A stretch of DNA of 64,000 nucleotides from Paramoeba atlantica (lineage: Eukaryota; Discosea), in NCBI GenBank assembly GCA_977017575.1, contig CDRNVI010000007.1:124001-188000 (forward strand), in the 5' to 3' direction. The translations under genes were made by a program, and so were the position numbers. The notes beneath the pieces are model-generated. The model ran no database searches. It was not told where the DNA came from and worked only from the letters and a program-made list of their open reading frames with translations. Position 1 is the stretch's first letter. Every line of letters starts with the position of its first letter. Positions 48,957 to 59,800 of this stretch are shown here, one piece after another.

Positions 48957-49188
48957 ACTGTGACCCCCCCTTTAATTTAGACAGGGGGGATCCCCCCCCT
49001 TATTATGGACAAATCCGACCGGGCGCCGCGGAGCGGCGCCTCTTTTTTTGTCACTTTTTTTTCGTCTTTTTTTCTGTTTTTTAGGGTATCTGTAGCTAGG
49101 TAATTTCGTCAGCTTTCACATCACACAAAGGAGAAAACACCGTCCTATCAATCCAAACACCGTCCTATCAATCACTTTTTGTGGCAAT
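48957..49188. mobile_element. C-run element end with hairpin module, copy 3
   Basis: TACTGTGACCCCCCC at 48957 resembles the TA-CTGTCCCCCCC ends of the elements at 4900 and 50262, with a short insertion. Inside it lies the hairpin GGCGCCGC/GCGGCGCC (49022-49040, GGA loop) followed by a T run. It may be the left end of the mariner relic to its right or a separate fragment. CACCGTCCTATCAATC is repeated in tandem just before 49175. Confidence 0.5.
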
Positions 49189-49870
49189 CTACACCGCTCG
49201 TTTTTTTACACAGGGTATGAAAGAAGGCTTATCCGACGGAGCAAGTTCGTCCACGGCCACTTGGACCATGTACCATACATTTTCTATGGGGGAAAGATCT
49301 GGTGAATTGGGAGGCCAATGCTTTAAAATTTCTTTCATTCGGCTTTTAAGAAAGAAAAACGTACCTTTTGGACGACTCGAGACCCCGCCTTCGAAAGCGA
49401 TTTGCAAACCCCATTTTGCCACATATGCTTTTTTCAACTGGAAGTGTGGGATACGCAAGGCCGTAGAGGAAGGAGGAGGCGCAAGGCCAAAAGCAGAAGG
49501 TGGAGCCTTTTTCCCGCAGCGACGACGACTTCCGCGCGTGGGAAGCTCTAAGGAGTCCTAGGGAACATGTTTTTACTGTGTAATCCAGGGTAAAGTGGAC
49601 GAGGGAGATACCAACTGAAATATCAGTGTTATTGTTGTTGTTGTTGGGAGATACCAATAGTGTAGGTGCGGCAGTTTCCACAGAAAAAACGGTATCTCCC
49701 TTATGCCATGAAGACAGGCGCCTAAAAAGGTGGAGACACTGTTTTTTCTGTGGAAATTGCCGTACCTACCCTGTTGGTATCTCCCTCGTCCACTTTACCT
49801 TGGGTTGTTAGTATCAAAAATTCGTGCATCGAATATTTTTTCGTCTGAAAATATGACACGCTCATTTTCC
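49189..49870 (-). mobile_element. Tc1/mariner transposase relic
   Basis: The - strand frame 49458-49189 contains WPPNSPDLSPIENVWYMVQ, the signature around the third catalytic residue of Tc1/mariner transposases. Further up on the same strand, around 49870-49802, VIFSDEKIFDARIFD holds another catalytic Asp (codon at 49843-49845). The two are separated by a 218-bp foldback insertion (49582-49799) and by worn sequence in which the middle of the enzyme is not readable. The N-terminal DNA-binding part is not recognised. Clearly inactive. Confidence 0.8.
49582..49799. mobile_element. Foldback MITE of the GGGAGATAC family, copy 1
   Basis: Nearly the whole unit folds on itself. Outer arms GGTAAAGTGGACGAGGGAGA (from 49589) pair with the complement ending at 49799, and an inner stem of about 45 bp (49649-49691 with 49738-49786) follows. 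The box GGGAGATAC occurs in alternating orientation at the ends of both arms. It sits inside the mariner transposase relic, so it moved after that element. A sister copy is at 62789-62999, and a single end is at 61775-61785. Confidence 0.75.
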
Positions 49871-50261
49871 TGATCATAATTTAAAGCAACTTGTACTCTT
49901 TTTGTTTGTTGTAATTCGGTTCCTTTTAGTTTAACTCGTTAAACTGGAAGGGGTACTCCTTATCCTGCTCGTCAGACCACACACCCCACAGCTTCAGCCC
50001 TTCCTTCCGAATCTTTTCCTCCACCTTCTGCGTGGGCTCGTTGGGCTCGTCTTTCCGACGAAAAACCGCACTCTTTCCACTGGTCGTTCGCCTGTCGCAA
50101 TCATCAATTTTTTTCTAACGACTGTAGACAAATGTTTTAAAGCTTGGGTGGGCAACGTCTCGGTAGGCGCGATGTCGTCTGCCCCTGGTGTTACACTTCA
50201 AGGATTACGCAAGGATCCTCGTGGCCATGCATTTTACAGTCTAGATTTTTTTGCCGTATTA
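49871..50261. other. Spacer between transposons
   Basis: Left part continues the mariner relic. A GC-richer - strand stretch (about 50110-49932) is open for some 60 codons (SGKSAVFRRKDEPNEP, KLWGVWSDEQDKEYPF) and ends in TAA. It may be a piece of the transposase N-terminus or a captured fragment; no family recognised. Confidence 0.35.
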
Positions 50262-52413
50262 CTGTCCCCCCCACTTATGCGCAACCGTTTGACACGGCTA
50301 CTTAAGCGCAATATTGAGGCATGACGAACACCTTTTTTTGGAGGATTGTTTTATACTTGGTCATTTTATGGGTAGTTTATATTGTTTTATATTTTTTTAT
50401 GGCATGTACGATTTTTTGTTCATCGACTCATTACACTCTGGCTAGCTTTTTTTTATTTCTTTGGTTTTTTCCATCATGGTTCTCTCTCCACCTTCAGCTC
50501 AATCCTCAGAAGAGAATGTCACCCCCCCTATTCAACCCCCTTCATTGCGCTCCCCACCCTCAGCTCAATCCTCAGCACAAACTAGAAAATTGACTAACTG
50601 GGTACGGATACAGGAGCCACATCCCCGTATCGGTCAATTGGCGAACTGTCATGTCGCGTCAGCTCCAGCAGCACCATCGCTTCCAAGTACTCCAGAAGTT
50701 CGCCCCACTTCTCAGCGTAGTTTGACAATGCAAGAGAAGGTTTCGATTTGTAGATCTTCTTGCTCAAACAAAAAGCTTGCAAAAAAGTATGGGACCGCGT
50801 TATCGACCATTACAAGGATTCGAAAGAATGGTGTACAACACTATCAGAAGCATTTGAATCGAGATGGTGCATCAAGGAAAAGAGAACATGGTTTCAACGC
50901 AGAGCGCCAGGGCGCTATGTAATTAGTTCATAGGGATTTACTGGCGTTGCAAAACGGCATGTTTCATATTTCAAAAGATCACGTCTTTGATCTAATGAAT
51001 AAACACTCTGTTTTTCCTGAAGAAGTGACGGAACGGAGACGTGAACGTGTCTAACAACACTTCAGATATGTGTTCGGATGGACTTGGCAGAGAATTGGGA
51101 GAATGCATTATGTTGCACCAACAGACACTTCTCGGCGCATACATGGATGGTCCCGTCAGTTCTTTGCACAACATAGTATTCGCAAATACTCGTATGTCTT
51201 CTTCGGAGATGAAACCGCAGTATTTGTCGATGGCGAAATACGTGGTATTACGCTTGCGCAAATTGGAACGAAAACTCCCAAAATTGCTGAAACTAACGGT
51301 AAAGAAACCGTCGCTGTTTTCTTGACAGGCTTATTTGATGTTAATTCTAAAAGCGTTGTGCCACTACCACCCGCGATTGTCTTCGAATCGAAGGCTAAAT
51401 CGCAGGCTTCATCTCGTATTCTCTCTGAGACTACTCGTGCTTCCACTGGATTATCGAACGCAGTGTACGTTTTTGTATCGGACTCAGGATGGGTCAAAAA
51501 AAGATATATTCTCTAAAATTCTACAACGGTACATGGGAAGTTTTAATGACTCCTGTTTACCTACTGCTATCGTAGTCGATGATTTTACGGCTCATCGAAT
51601 CATTTCTTATGTACCCTGCGAGCAACAGGCTCCCGGTGAAAATAATTGCGCTATTCACGTCGTGAATAGTACCGTTCTTTGTTCAACAATGACGCGAAAG
51701 ATGTCTTGACCAGGAAAACGTTGAGCCCGGAGTGGTTTCCTACGGATCCGGACCCTCCTTTTTCTGATACCGAGTCGGATGTCAGTGTTATGGTCGAAGA
51801 ACTTGGGACATTGTGTGTAGAAAAGGAAACTACAGATTGAGTTTATTCGCATTGAGTATAATTTTATGTCATTTGTACTTAGGGTACATCTATGGGCGCC
51901 GTGATACTATATTGAGAACGATGTGCTGTTATGATATTACGTTCCGCTGTGTACTACTACAGCCTTCTACTGCATCATACATAAATATACATGGATATAC
52001 ATGTATAAATTTATTACTCGGCCTACAAAAGTTGTTAAAAAATAAGTTACAAGCAGTCTCCTTTTTAGAGTAACTTCACTTTTAGTCATTTTCCGTTTCT
52101 TTTAACGAATCATAGCTACAATAAGCAAATGCACAGAATCGTCAAACATGTTGCATCCCATCCCCCCCGCACTTACCGAGGACACGAAGGTGAGGAACAG
52201 CTTGAAGACGGCACCGATTAGAAGATGACTCACGAAACATAAGTAGACAACATAAATACTAAAAGGCACAGATGATAGCCGCGCCGCGAAGCGGCGCGAC
52301 TTTTTTTATGTTTTTTTTGTCCGAAATATCTTTTCCCCTTGAGATATTTCTGACCCGGCTACTTAAGCGCAATTTTCGGCCAAAACCCGGTTGCGCTTAA
52401 GTGGGGGGGGCAG
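50262..52413 (+). mobile_element. TA-flanked pogo/Tc1-type transposon with decayed transposase
   Basis: A 2152-bp element with ends CTGTCCCCCCCCACTTATGC (left) and the complement of CTGCCCCCCCCACTTAAGCG (right), flanked by TA (50260-50261 and 52414-52415). The + strand holds a transposase. The frame from ATG 50476 has a helix-turn-helix (MQEKVSICRSSCSNKKLAKK). After two in-frame stops (50920-50922 and near 51052) the same frame continues with FFGDETAVFVDGE (first catalytic Asp). After a frameshift near 51500 comes TAIVVDDFTAHR (second Asp). An acidic C-terminus ends at a natural-looking TGA at 51840. The copy is inactive. A hairpin plus T run lies near the right end (52280-52298). The short element at 4900-6384 is a deletion derivative of the same family. 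Confidence 0.85.
52280..52307 (+). repeat. GC hairpin plus T-run module, copy 4
   Basis: Perfect 8-bp stem CGCGCCGC/GCGGCGCG with a GAA loop (core GCGAAGC), followed by AC and a run of seven T, 106 bp inside the right end of the transposon. Same module as at 4976, 6281 and 49022. Confidence 0.8.
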
Positions 52414-52496
52414 TATACTTACATGCCCTATTCTGTACGTTTCTCGTATATTGTTAACACCTAGATAGTACCACTTGTTTTGTTTTTCACTCTAAA

Positions 52497-53681
52497 ATGG
52501 AAATAGATCCGGATTTGGAACTTGAGGAAAACAAAGTAAACGTCGATCACACCATTGTGCTCATGCAGTTGCGATACGAGTATCAAAGTTCGTACACGTT
52601 CTACTCAGATAAAGCCTCTGTCAAGGAACACATACTTGCGGTCATTCAGCAACACAACATGGCTCCGTATTATGCTGCAGCCTGTAAGTGTCTTGGATGG
52701 GAATTCAACTCTGAGATGTTTGAAAACATGCAAAAGAGAAATACTGCAGAAGAAGAAGCACTGCTAAAAGATGTATCGGATGCTAAAGAAAATATGGGAG
52801 AAAGCGATGTTCGCGACGCGCTACAAAAGGTTTGTGATTTCTATGCGAGTATTGGCAATCTCACTATGTGTGAAGAGTATAGCACGGAATGCTTTGATCG
52901 TACTTTGGGTAAAAGCCCGAAGCTTGATCTTCTTTTTCAACGGATACGACTTGGCCTTGCTGCGTGTGATTTGCAACTCGTGAGGACCAAAATTGATGCT
53001 GCAAAAGAAATTTTAAAGTCTCATGGAGACTGGGAGCGACGAAACCGGCTTAAAGTGTACGAGGCACTTTATTTCGTATCTGTACGTAAATTCTCACTTG
53101 CAAGTCCACTGTTACTAGATTCGATATCAACCTTTAGCGCACATGAGGTAATGGAATATAAGGATTTTCTTTTGGTCGCGATTATTGTAAGTCTCGTGAT
53201 TTTGGACAGACCCACCTTACGGAAGCACATTACGGAGTGCAGCGACATCGTGGCTCACTTCCCTGAGCTCCCAGCGTGCGAGGAGGTGCTTACTGCTCTG
53301 CACAACTGCAACTACCGACGCATCTTTTCCGGACTCGATGCTCTGTGTCACTCCGTGCAGCGTAGTGTTTTGCTAAACCCTCACGTGGATTATATTTACC
53401 GTGAGCTGCGCATACGTGCTATCTCACAGTTTCTTGAATCATACCGAAGCGTCACGCTTTCTTCTATGGCCTCCGCCTTTTTCATTTCAGAAGACGCAAT
53501 GGAAAAACAATTATGTTCCTTTATTGCGAGTGGGAGGTTGCACTGCAAAATAGATAAACTGAATGGAAGTGTTACGGCCACAAAGAAGAATCCCGTCACT
53601 GAATATTACCGAAAGATTATGGAGAAAGGGGATGCTTTGATGCACCGCGTTCAGAAACTTAGCCGTGCTGTGGGGAACTAA
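52497..53681 (+). CDS. 26S proteasome regulatory subunit Rpn7 (PSMD6)
   Basis: 394 residues, the family length (human PSMD6 has 389). Rpn7 is a PCI-domain subunit of the proteasome lid. The N-terminal helical repeats include NMAPYYAAACKCLGW, near-identical in the family. The middle carries DVRDALQKVCDFYASIGNLT and ERRNRLKVYEALYFVSVRKF. The PCI/winged-helix part ends with AISQFLESYRSVTLSSMASA and IASGRLHCKIDKLNG. It lies directly below the transposon at 50262-52413; the ATG is 81 bp from its right duplication. Confidence 0.94.
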   Translation: MEIDPDLELEENKVNVDHTIVLMQLRYEYQSSYTFYSDKASVKEHILAVIQQHNMAPYYAAACKCLGWEFNSEMFENMQKRNTAEEEALLKDVSDAKENMGESDVRDALQKVCDFYASIGNLTMCEEYSTECFDRTLGKSPKLDLLFQRIRLGLAACDLQLVRTKIDAAKEILKSHGDWERRNRLKVYEALYFVSVRKFSLASPLLLDSISTFSAHEVMEYKDFLLVAIIVSLVILDRPTLRKHITECSDIVAHFPELPACEEVLTALHNCNYRRIFSGLDALCHSVQRSVLLNPHVDYIYRELRIRAISQFLESYRSVTLSSMASAFFISEDAMEKQLCSFIASGRLHCKIDKLNGSVTATKKNPVTEYYRKIMEKGDALMHRVQKLSRAVGN

Positions 53682-53995
53682 TTCCCGGTTCTGGAGCATC
53701 CGTCAAATACTGCTTTCTATTTCTTATGCCCTGGAGAACTGATTTTATCCGGAAGTTTTGATGACTATGTAAAAGGGGTGGAAATTAGCGTTCGATGATT
53801 ACAAAATAGGACGCAAAACAGAATAAAACTGAGACAAAATTGATTTAATAACAATTAGTTTTTTGATGCTCGCAGTAACACTCAAGATTTCCAATCTTCA
53901 CCAAAAACGTTGCTTGATCATTGGTCTCTGATATCTCTTAGATTCACGTATCTAGGTCCCTCTCATTTTTTCAGTCAAATATATTTTCTTCATCA
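53682..53995. other. Spacer with acceptor-like tract
   Basis: AT-rich. CCCTCTCATTTTTTCAG ends at 53974, 21 bases before the V-ATPase start, and is one of the best splice-acceptor-like sequences in the window. Confidence 0.6.
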
Positions 53996-56536
53996 ATGAG
54001 CAGAGTGGCTGACGGTCTATGGCGTTCGGAGGATATGGTATACGTACGGCTACAAATGCAACGTGAGACGGCGCATGAAACTATAAAACGTATTGGTCTT
54101 TTGGGTGTGGCAGAATTCATTGATCTGGAAAAGAACACCTCATGCCTCTCTCGAAAGTTTTCTTTAGAACTACGACGCTGTGAGGAGCTGGAGAGAAGGG
54201 TTGACTACTTGATAAGCCAGACCGATCAGATTGAATCTCCTGAGGATCACGGTTCTTGCATTCTCCCGCTTGGCCTTACTCAGGCAGCACCCACGCTGGA
54301 CTCCTTGGATGCCAAACTAGAGGAGTACGAAAAGGACGTCCGGGACCTCAACGCAAAGTTCGAACAGATGAACGCCGAGATGAATCGTAACCGCGAGTTC
54401 CACGAGGTGCTTCGCCGAGAGACTGCCTTCTTCCACGGCGGGGATGAGGAACTCACCAACCGCTCCGTTGAACTCGCCTCTCGTGAGCTCCGAGAGCCCG
54501 AACGCGGGCTAAGTCTCCTTACCGGGGTGCTGGAGGACGACAAACTCCACGACCTGGAGAAACTCATCTACCGTGCCACCAAAGGGAACTCCTTTGTGCG
54601 GTTCGACCCCATTGAGGACACCTTCCTCGAGGGCCCAGGCCACTCCCCCCAACACAAAACCGTCTTTGCCGTGTTCTTCTCCGCTCCCCGGATTCACCAA
54701 CGCCTCATGAAAGTGTGTCAAACCCTGGAGGCCAACCTCTACCCCTACCGTGAGGGGATGAGTGCCGCGATCCGCGCCCAGCTCACCAAACAGATCAGCG
54801 CACTGCGCCAAGCTCTTGCCGAGACCCAGCGCTGTCGGGACCAGACCCTCGCGGACGTCCAGCGCGAGATCCACACCTGGAAGGCGTTGGTGCAGACCAA
54901 ACGCGCAGTGTACCAAACACTCAACAAAATCACCTTTGCCGGGATGACCTGCGTCGCGGAGGCCTGGGTCCCGAAAGCGGAGCTCGGGGCGCTGCGTCGG
55001 GTCGTCACCGAGGCCGAGGTCGCGACCGGGGTGATGGCGAGTACGGTGGTGCAGGTGGCGCCCCCCGGGGTGGGGAGAACCCCCCCGACGTTCTTTAGGG
55101 TGGATAAGTACACCGAGACGTTCCAGGGGATTGTGGAGAGCTACGGGGTGGCGCGGTATAAGGAGGTGAACCCGGCGGTGCTTTCCGTGGTGACGTTTCC
55201 GTACCTTTTTGGGGTGATGTATGGAGATGTGGGCCATGGGGTGATGCTGACGGCCGTGGCGGTGTATCTGATTGCGCGGGAACGGTATTTTTTGCGTAAC
55301 TCGCAAGGGGAGATGTTTGATATGATTTTCGGGGCTCGATATTTGCTCGTGTTGATGGGCGTCTTTGCGACTTATATCGGGATGCTGTATAATGACACGT
55401 TTGGGCTTGTGCTTGGGGCTTTTCCCTCGGGTTACCAGTGGCTTCGAGGAGAAGGGCACGATTTTTTGTCTCACGAGGAGTCGGATCTGTCTCCCACGCA
55501 AGGGTTCGTGACGTGGTTTGGGGTGGACTCCGCATGGGCAGAGACGGAGAACAAGCTGGAGTTTATGAACTCGTTGAAAATGAAAGGAGCAATTATTATT
55601 GGTGTACTTCAGATGTTCGCCGGGCTGTTCTTGGGGTTGTTAAATCATTTGTACTTCCGCGACTGGAAGCGAGTGTGGTTCGAATTTGTGCCAGAAGCTG
55701 TGTTTCTGATGTGTACCTTTGGTTACATGGCTATACTTATTCTATTGAAGTGGTGTACCGCTTTCGGTTCTACGCATGACGCACCGTCCTTGCTAGAGAC
55801 CATGACGAATTTCTTCTTGGCGCCAGGCACCGTACTACAGCCTCTGTATGCGGGACAAGCTGGGATGCAAATTTTCCTTTTACTAGTGGCGTTTCTTATG
55901 ATTCCCACGATGTTGTTTCCAATTCCTTACCTGGAGTGGCGAGCGCACAAGAAGCGGTGCTCCGAGGCAGCCGAAAAGGCACGCACTCTTCCCGTCACCG
56001 TTCGATCATGCACGCCTCAACCAGGTTCGCAGAACGTGTATGCCAGCGATAATACGGAACCTTTTATAGATGGCGACAATTCTCGAATGCCTATCCACGA
56101 AGTTGATACGGATGACGGTGGTGCGCACGATCTTGAGACTGCTTCCGTCCCCGCGTTTGACCTCAGTGAAGTGGTCATCCACCAAATGATTCACACGATT
56201 GAATTTGTTCTGGGTTGTGTGTCGAATACTGCAAGTTATCTTCGTCTCTGGGCGCTCTCCCTGGCACATGCAGAACTCAGTGAAGTTTTCTGGAATTTTG
56301 CCTTCTTGAAGGCATTAGACATGGATTCTGGAAATGGTGTGATCGTGTTCGTGGGGTTCGGAGTGTGGCTTACCGTCACCATTGGTGTTCTTCTGATGAT
56401 GGAAGGGCTTTCAGCGTTTCTTCATGCGCTACGTCTTCACTGGGTAGAATTTCAAAACAAATTTTATCTTGCAGATGGGAAGAAATTTTCACCGTTCGTA
56501 ATCAGTGATGCAGCTTTATATGAGAGCTGTACTTAA
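53996..56536 (+). CDS. V-type H+-ATPase subunit a (Vph1/Stv1)
   Basis: 846 residues, the family length. Subunit a is the stator-side membrane subunit of the V-ATPase and forms the proton half-channels. The N-terminal cytosolic half (1-400) has the family opening RSEDMVYVRLQMQRETAHET. The membrane half begins with FQGIVESYGVARYKEVNPAV and FLFGVMYGDVGHG. Near the C-terminus ASYLRLWALSLAHAELSEVF carries the essential Arg of the proton path. The central part is GC-rich and switches from C-rich to G-rich near 54950. The stop codon lies in a perfect 20-bp palindrome. Confidence 0.97.
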   Translation: MSRVADGLWRSEDMVYVRLQMQRETAHETIKRIGLLGVAEFIDLEKNTSCLSRKFSLELRRCEELERRVDYLISQTDQIESPEDHGSCILPLGLTQAAPTLDSLDAKLEEYEKDVRDLNAKFEQMNAEMNRNREFHEVLRRETAFFHGGDEELTNRSVELASRELREPERGLSLLTGVLEDDKLHDLEKLIYRATKGNSFVRFDPIEDTFLEGPGHSPQHKTVFAVFFSAPRIHQRLMKVCQTLEANLYPYREGMSAAIRAQLTKQISALRQALAETQRCRDQTLADVQREIHTWKALVQTKRAVYQTLNKITFAGMTCVAEAWVPKAELGALRRVVTEAEVATGVMASTVVQVAPPGVGRTPPTFFRVDKYTETFQGIVESYGVARYKEVNPAVLSVVTFPYLFGVMYGDVGHGVMLTAVAVYLIARERYFLRNSQGEMFDMIFGARYLLVLMGVFATYIGMLYNDTFGLVLGAFPSGYQWLRGEGHDFLSHEESDLSPTQGFVTWFGVDSAWAETENKLEFMNSLKMKGAIIIGVLQMFAGLFLGLLNHLYFRDWKRVWFEFVPEAVFLMCTFGYMAILILLKWCTAFGSTHDAPSLLETMTNFFLAPGTVLQPLYAGQAGMQIFLLLVAFLMIPTMLFPIPYLEWRAHKKRCSEAAEKARTLPVTVRSCTPQPGSQNVYASDNTEPFIDGDNSRMPIHEVDTDDGGAHDLETASVPAFDLSEVVIHQMIHTIEFVLGCVSNTASYLRLWALSLAHAELSEVFWNFAFLKALDMDSGNGVIVFVGFGVWLTVTIGVLLMMEGLSAFLHALRLHWVEFQNKFYLADGKKFSPFVISDAALYESCT

Positions 56537-56544
56537 GTACAGCT
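56525..56544. repeat. 20-bp palindrome across the V-ATPase stop codon
   Basis: AGCTGTACTTAAGTACAGCT is a perfect palindrome whose centre overlaps the TAA (56534-56536). As RNA it would leave only a strained loop, so a DNA-level role or chance is as likely as a hairpin. Confidence 0.85.
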
Positions 56545-56814
56545 TTGTACTGGAGCGCACGAACTATTATGTGCTTGTATGTACTCTGAGGTTACTCAAA
56601 ATCTAAGACTGTTTTTGATATCCGGCGCATCCGAAATCGGATATGGGTAGCATTTGATTTGACGCAGCTTTCAACCCTCTTATTGAGCAACCTTTTTTGC
56701 TGAAAACTGTCTTTTGGAAACGCTCAAATCATATAGATAATCTTGCGTTGTACATCCTTATTTACATTCTACATTCCACTAAAGACTTTTACTTTTAAAA
56801 AGACTCGTTTCTAC

Positions 56815-59800
56815 ATGTCTGCAGACAGGGGACGTGGCACAAGGGGTCGGGGATCTAAGGCTATGGCTACTCCCACGCCGGCGCGTAACGTACACTCCGC
56901 GATACCTCCGCGAACCGTCTCGGCTCCGAATGACATCGGAAACCTTGCTCGAGCAGCACTTGTAGAACAGTCTTCCCGAGCCTCTCAAGGGAAGCCCATT
57001 CCCCCTGTTCGAGGTCCAAATCAACGTGACCCTCCTCCGAAACCGAAGTCAGGCAAGGGAGAAAAAGTAGAAGTCGTAGATAGCGGAGCACGAAAGAGCA
57101 CAGCGGAACCCCAACCCGGACCACCTTTCTCCAACCGTCCCAGAAAACCCGTCCTACACGAACCCACCGGACCAGCTGCGAGATATCCCGAAACCACCTA
57201 CACCAACCCCCCACCACCATTCGTCGATCGCAGACACCCTCAGCACCCCCAACCGATTGGCTACTACGACCATCCCCACCCCGAGGTTCCCCGCATGCAC
57301 GCCTCCCAGCCGATGCAGCCTGTCATGCACTACGCTCCTCACTACGCTTCCCATCACTTTCCGCATGACCCCTACGGGGGTACGCACGCGATCCCTGCAG
57401 GGTACGCCATGGCCTATGGGGTTCGAGGCCCAGAAGAAATACGACACCCCGGGACTACTGGGGTTTTTTACCCCCCGATGAGAATACCCCAACCCTCACC
57501 AGCATATCATAGGGATATGCCGGTCAAGGATGACACCTCTTTAGAAAGCGCTTCTGTACCGGCGCCTGTGAGCGAACCACCGCAGCCTGTTTTGGATATC
57601 GTTATCACGGATGCCAGTGGGAGACGTCACGATCTGCAGGACTGGGTCGCGACCTCGGAACACAATAAAGAGGAGGAAGTAAGGGTTTCGGCAGAGGAAA
57701 CGGACAAGACGTTGGATGGGGAAGAAACGGGACTATCCAAGGATAGTGTTCCGAGCTCAGCGGAGGAAAAACACGGAGGTGAGGAAAAGGAAGATGAAAA
57801 AATATCTCATGATTCAGCTGAAAGGTCTGAAAAAGAGGGGGATATCACGGATTCTTCAAGGACACAAGATGTTTCACAGCATAAACAAGAAGAGAACAAC
57901 GACGTTACACCCTCCAGCTCAGATGATATCTCAGAATCTATGGCTAACCTTAATATCTTATCAGCTCAGGAAACGCAATTATCCTCGAAGGAAGAAGTCG
58001 ATACACAGGATCTTGTGGAAGAGCAAACGAGCTCTGCACAAAGGACACATAATGCAGGTACGGATGTATCCCCAGTGGATGCCATATTCGAGATGTTCTT
58101 GCGACATCGCAAAGCATGGAATCCCGAGACATGTCCTCCGTTTCCCGGAGTCCTTGAAGTAAGACAATCTATAGAAATGTATAACAAGCGTGAAATGAAA
58201 GATAATGTTCTTGTGTACCACGAACCTTCTCGCGAGGAGCATGCGATCATATTCGGAACCGAGGTAAACAGAGCGCACAGTGTACGAGATATATTCACAA
58301 ACAAATCCGAGAATCCTTTTACACATCGCAATAGAAATCGAGAATCCGAATCTGAGGCAACTAAAAAGCATCTCCAGAGCATATTAAACAAGCTGTCCGA
58401 AGCGAATTACCGTTCGCTATGCACCGAACTGCTAAATACTAAATTTAATGCTCTATGTCGAGAACCCGAGTTTATGAAGGACGTTGTAAACATGTTCTTT
58501 GATAAAGCTATTAACGAAACAGCCTTTGCGCCTCTTTATGCACAATTTTGTCAGGACATTTATGCACACTGGAAAAGACAAGCGGTGGAGGATCGCTCTG
58601 ATCCGACAGACAAAAGTACACACCAATCTACGACGTTTCGCCGACAACTCCTTGAACATTGCAGAGAAGCCTTCATGAGCGGCTCTCATGTGCAGAGCGA
58701 TCCCCTTAGCGAGGTCAAGGAGGTCCCAGCAATGGACGATCCAGTCCACTGGAAACGCACCGTCGGAACTGTGAAATTTATAGGTGAGCTTTTCAAACTT
58801 CGACTCATAGCGAAAGGCATTATGCATGAAATCTCTTACAAAATGCTTTTTAGTCCTCTTACTGATAGAATGAGGGATAATTCTTTACTCCTTTTTTGTG
58901 AGCTGATGGAATCTATTGGTCCGCTTCTTGAAAACTCTGAGTCGGAAGTAGGGAATATGCACATTTACTTCGAGAATGTTTGTGTACTCTCCGCTACCTA
59001 TCCCAACATTCGCGTCCGATTTAAGCTTCTCAATTTATTGGAACTTCGACAACGTGACTGGGCAGGAGTTTCCAGCACAGCGCTGAGTAAAACATATGGT
59101 CCGTACTCCCAGGCTATGCCATCACAAGAGATTTCGTCGAAATCCGTCATGAGTTCCTCCGCTTCTCGGCCCCTACCGCCCCACTCCACGGGCAACTATG
59201 CCCGGCCTTCCTTGCGCGGAAGTCGAAGAGAGAACGAATCCCCTAGTCGTGGTAGCTACGCTGAACGTATGGTATCACCACTGGCGCCTAACACTGCGAA
59301 ATCTTTTCCTGCCGTCCGATGCGTCCTGTCGAGGACCTCCAGCGAACGATCGGATCTCTCGGCAATGAAACTACCAACGAGGTCCTCGTCTTCCGATTTG
59401 GATTCTGTACTCAATACACCCGACATTAACGCTAGACTTTCGAATTTGGGCTCAGCGACTACCGACCAGATTACACAAAAACTCGAGGAGAAAGCTATGA
59501 TGGCATTACAGGAAAGTATTCCTTATGCCATTGAAATCGTGGAAGTGTTTAAAATTAACGACTACAACCTTTTCCTTCAAAAGTGCATTGATACGCTGTG
59601 CAGCTCTGTCCAAAGATTTGGTGATGCGAGGTGTGCGTTTGGAAGCTTCTCAAAATCGATCCTCAAAAATACAGACGCGAAATCAGAACTTTCCATTGCT
59701 CTTAACTCAGTTATCCGAAATTGGATTTCTCGGGAGCAATATACTGATGCGCCAAAGCTCTGGGTGACTTTTGCGGAGATCGTTTCGTCACTTATAGAAA

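Noticed and set aside
54509-55501. 330-codon - strand frame opposite V-ATPase subunit a
   Set aside because: No motif, and it lies wholly within a clearly identified + strand gene.
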